A stretch of 64,000 bases of DNA from Chamaecrista fasciculata (lineage: Eukaryota; Streptophyta; Magnoliopsida; Fabales; Fabaceae): the NCBI GenBank assembly GCA_003254925.1, contig QANZ01049023.1, positions 1-64,000 on the forward strand. The letters run 5' to 3'. The first letter of the stretch is position 1. Each line of letters opens with the position of its first letter. Positions 60,364-64,000 of the stretch are shown in pieces. The translations under genes and the position numbers were made by a program. Under the pieces are notes generated by a model that worked only from the letters and a program-made list of their open reading frames with translations, did not search any database and had not been told where the DNA came from.

Positions 60364-61225
60364 AGCCAAAACCTCATTTTGGTCTCTAATATTGAAACTA
60401 AAGTCTGTTTTGATCCTTGATGTTTTTATGTTTTGTTTTGGTCCTTAATGTTTTTCCAAAGTTTTGTTTTAGTCCTTAATAAGTTTTATGATTGGTTCAT
60501 AACTACTGAATATGATCTTATCTCTCTCATTTCAAGTTCAAATGCAACGAAATCGGATTCACGGATTATTCTTGATGAGCTTCTTCTTTGTCCAGTTTGG
60601 ACCATCGACAAGCAAGGCCAAATCGGACCTGAAAGTGCGACGTTCATTTCATGAAGTTGGTCATATATATCCATTTCTTAAGTAGGAATGTGACAAAATT
60701 GAAACTACAAATTATTCTTGACGAGTTCTTTCTCTGCTTAGTTGGAGTCGTCAATAAATAAAGTCAAATAGCTAGTACTCTGAAAGTAGATTTAGTCCAA
60801 ATATCAATACTAATTCTCGTATTACTATTTGACCTTATTTGCGGATATTCCTAATTGGGCAGCAAAAGAACTCGTCAAAAGTAAATTTTAACTTCGATTT
60901 TGTAGCATTCAAACTTAAAACAATGGAGATATGACAAACTTTATAAAACAAGTGACCCACTTTCAAGCTTAATTTTAAGTTTGATTTGACCTCATTTGTT
61001 GACAATTCCAACTTGGCAAACAAAGAACTCACAAAGTATAACTCGTAACTCCAATTATATTTTGTCACATTCAAACTTCAAACAAGAGAGATATGATCAT
61101 ATTTAGTAGTTAGAAATCAAAATATAACTTTTGGGAAACATCAAGGACCAAAATGGAACAAACTAGTATTGGGGACCAAAGTGAAATTTAGGATGAAAAT
61201 TAAGAACTAAAATGAGGTTTTGACC
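60364..61225. mobile_element. MULE-type TIR element, 8-of-9 target duplication
   Basis: Flanks AATGAAGAA (60355-60363) and AATGAAGAT (61226-61234). Ends GCCAAAACCTCATTTTGG and AAAATGAGGTTTTGACC are inverted. Internal phrases TCTCTCATTTCAAGTTCAAA and their inverse relate it to 50249-51014. There is no coding content despite small open frames. Confidence 0.75.
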
Positions 61226-61234
61226 AATGAAGAT

Positions 61235-63698
61235 TTATGTAACAGTAGATAGTATGGGTGATTTGTTGAAGGATTACATTAATGATGTACAAGCTAGTTT
61301 ATAAAGTTGACTTCTACTTTTGTATTTTTCATATCTATCTCTAATTCTTTATATATATCTAATCTTCATATTTTGTTCAATCTATAGTAATACACTACAA
61401 TAGTCTCCAACAAAATGGCGTATATTAGTTCTTCAGGCTTACTTTTGATCATCAATTGAAGATAAGTTCTTGTTCTTTCGTAACAAATTAAAATTATTTG
61501 TATTCCAGAATAATTAATTATCATATTTTATTTTGCAAATTTATTATTAACATATTGAACTCAAACCAATTCATTATGAGATCATATAAATAATAGTTGT
61601 TAGTTGTCACTGTTATTTATTTTATTATTCATTAATTATAATAATTATAATTAATGAATATGGAGATTTGACTGATTCTTTTGATCATGAAATAATGAGA
61701 AGTTATTGAAGTAATTTCTTTTTATTATCTAAAAAGATAATGAGGTAAATTATATTTGGTATTTTCTGATTTGGTCATATTCTATTTTGGTATTTTGTAA
61801 TTTAAAAGTTGACATTTTAGTTCCATGTGGTATTCTTCGTTAACACTTTGGCACCCTGAACTTCAATTCCATTAGAAAACTAACGAAACTTGACACTTTT
61901 GGGGCTATTTTGTAATTTTAACTAACTTTGGCGGATAATAAAAAATTTTAGTGCAAGAAAAAAAGGCTGAAATTACTAAAACACCCAAAAATATTTAAAT
62001 ATCTTTCTGCCTGTAAAATTTTCATAAACTCATCCACCTTTCTATATGTTTTTTGAGTTTTTAGGTACGACCAAGTGACCAAGAGTTTGATCCTAGCTTA
62101 TCACCCTCCAATTTCTTTATCAGAATTTAATTTCGGCTTGAAATTTTTGGGTAATAAGGTGGGTATGTGATTTTTTTTAATGACATGATTTAAGTTAGAT
62201 AAATAACTTATTCATGAACCTTAATGTAATATCACAAAATTTTGACATGAAGTTTTTTTTTTTTAAAAAAAAACATTTCAGCGTGAGGCAACAACACTAA
62301 TGCTGCCTCACGCTCAGAATTTGTTTTACGCGAGGCAACAACGAGGTTGCTATCACAAGTTTAATTTTTTTTTCCCCTTAATTAACTCTTCAATAGTTTG
62401 AATTTTAATTATACTTTCAAAACCTTTTAGATAGGTCAAATATGAAAGGATAACGTTTATATATATGGGTTAAAATGAGAAATATTAACTTTTTAAAGTT
62501 GTATTTTCATGATTGGAAATCCATTTTGCATTATTATGTGAAAATAAGATAAAGTGATGAATTTATAAGTAATAAATGAAATAAGATTGATAATTAAAAT
62601 TTGTGAAAATTTTGAAATTTAAAAGTAAATGTTATTGATTGAAGGAATAATACAAAACGAGCTTTATAAAATAGGACTTTTACAAAAGCTGAAACAGAAA
62701 ATTATATAATGAACATTAACGGTCAAAACTAACTAGCAGATAAGCCGAGCATCTCATTCTACTCGATGTGAGACTTAGGCCTCTCATACCACCCAATGCC
62801 ATATCATAGCACCGCCCACAAATGCTTATGCCGTGGCGGTTACACTCTACGACACTTATAATTTTATCTTTCAGGGACTAAATTGAAAAGTCTACCATAT
62901 TGTAGGAATTGAATCATGAGTTTACTTTACAACGTTTTGGAAGTTAACTCAATAATTCTCACAGTGCACGTTATCTGTTTGTAAAATTTTTATAAACTCA
63001 TCTACCATTTTATATCTTTTCTTAGCTTTTAGGTACGACCAAGTGACCAAGAGTTTGATCATAACTTATCACCCTCCAATTTCTTCATTATGGAATCGCT
63101 CAGCCTGTCTTCATTTACTCTGATGATATTGGCAATCTCATTCTTAACACTGTGATGTCTAGATTTCACAATTTCCTCATTCATCTCTAAAGAAGCGATC
63201 TTCATGGCATCAAAATTTTCACTAGGAGGAGCATTATGCAGGGAAGCAACTTGAAGGGCATGGGTTTTTTCAGTGAAGTTCTCCATCAGGACTGCATCAA
63301 CATCTGCAAAACTAGGAACATCGCCATCCTTGAAGACTTGTACAATCTGGATTTTACTTTTATATTTAAGAATAATTTTCCTTTGAATTGTAATATGTTA
63401 TATTATATGTAGGCGTTGGTTCTTGTTAAAAAATAAGTACACACGGACAAAATGGAAGACTTTTAGAAGTGAGTCAAAAGCTTCGCATAAGAAACTGCCA
63501 AGATATCCCAAATGCTCTCACAGACCAAGAAAGGAAGACAAGGTTCAATTCCTACCTCTTCATTATATTACTCTGCTTCATTCCCACATCTAAAATCTTA
63601 GTTCATTTCACCTTATTATTTAATCTTTATGATAGTTTGTGCATATGATGATCAATATGGGAAACAAATTATTACATGAGTGGATGCAGTGTATTAAG
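61235..63698. other. Repeat-rich spacer, one unrecognised minus-strand frame
   Basis: Contains: a one-sided MULE-MITE-like end at 61741-61930 (TTTGGTATTTT repeats, like the 24039 element); a palindrome GCGTGAGGCA...TGCCTCACGC at 62282-62315; and a direct repeat of about 75 bp (GGTACGACCAAGTGACCAAG and flanks) at about 62024-62105 and 62985-63080. A minus-strand frame, 63286-63059, encodes an acidic helical peptide (MENFTEKTHALQVASLHN, then ENFDAMKIASLEMNEEI) that I do not recognise. It may be a gene or transposon remnant, as no splice context was found. Confidence 0.45.
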
Positions 63699-64000
63699 TG
63701 TTGGGGATTTCTCACGATAATTTCGAGTTGCGTCTCCAGGACACTGTCCTAAAGAGATATTTCGGAATCCCACTAATTAGAAACCGGCACTCTCACAGGA
63801 TTAAACAAATCTTCTCCAATGTCACACAAAGGAAGAATTCAGAACAGCAGAAGAAAACTTAGAGACTAACGAAAAGAGAGAGGCGGCTATCTCATATTTT
63901 AGAAACTAGGGTTTTCATCTATATATAATAGGTCTAATAAAATATTTATTAATTATAATAATTAATAAAATAATACAATAACAAATAGCCTGAACCCTCA
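63699..64000 (-). mobile_element. Start of an LTR related to the 29-35 kb copia element, cut by window end
   Basis: It begins TGTTGGGGATTTCTCACG and follows the 616-bp LTR through AGTTGCGTCTCCAGGACACTG, GAAACCGGCACTCTCACAGG and AACAGCAGAAGAAAA, with more divergence than the two copia LTRs show between themselves. Related but not identical family member. The rest lies to the right of the window. Confidence 0.85.

Noticed and set aside
1..64000. CRISPR arrays, operons or bacterial defence systems
   Set aside because: The window is intron-rich plant DNA; no short regularly spaced direct repeats with unique spacers exist, and the repeats found are transposon or minisatellite units.

Overview
The window is nuclear DNA of a flowering plant, very probably a eudicot. 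Genes are split by many GT..AG introns, intergenic DNA is AT-rich, and every recognisable protein has a plant-specific ortholog. The species cannot be fixed from the sequence; the proteins have a legume-like feel, but that is only an impression.

Genes, left to right: (1) the 3' end of a PLAC8/cell-number-regulator gene (1-3377, +); (2) a complete 13-exon gene for a chloroplast circularly permuted GTPase, BPG2 (5936-11454, +); (3) a 3-exon tonoplast-type aquaporin, TIP5;1-like (13818-15700, +); (4) a complete 20-exon SMC2 condensin gene, 1176 aa (16501-23941, +), with an E2F-type site upstream; (5) a 4-exon minus-strand gene for an unrecognised 181-aa protein (27902-25084), whose large third intron holds a transposon, an assembly gap and a Helitron-like end; (6) a complete 8-exon NUP133 nucleoporin gene, 1323 aa (40179-49272, +), with LINE debris in two introns; (7) a single-exon gene for a small serine-rich protein with an LxLxL (EAR-like) motif (59098-59550, +). 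They are unrelated housekeeping or regulatory genes and form no cluster or pathway.

Most of the remaining DNA is transposon-derived. At least ten elements have inverted ends, and most have direct repeats of exactly 9 bp at both borders, the signature of Mutator-like (MULE) transposition. Three larger ones carry non-TIR cores: one holds the first exon and leader of an auxin response factor between 0.9-kb TIRs made partly of telomere-like repeats; one holds the start of a G-type lectin receptor kinase; one has an unidentified core. Nesting is clear: a MULE inside an older one (4486-5815), and a decayed Ty1/copia retrotransposon (29026-34788) inside the right TIR of another.

The 50-57 kb region is a probable non-autonomous Helitron (about 51470-57055). 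It contains a captured exon pair, a tandem duplication, a 62-bp minisatellite and a 2.3-kb solo LTR that landed inside the minisatellite with a 5-bp target duplication. Four 459-bp tandem units next to a copia-like LTR and primer-binding site fill the second intron of gene 1. The right edge (63699-64000) is another LTR related to the copia element at 29-35 kb.

Two runs of N (25695-26405 and 39259-39389) and one single N (28018) are assembly gaps. All exon coordinates below were derived by hand from splice signals and reading-frame continuity, not from transcripts.
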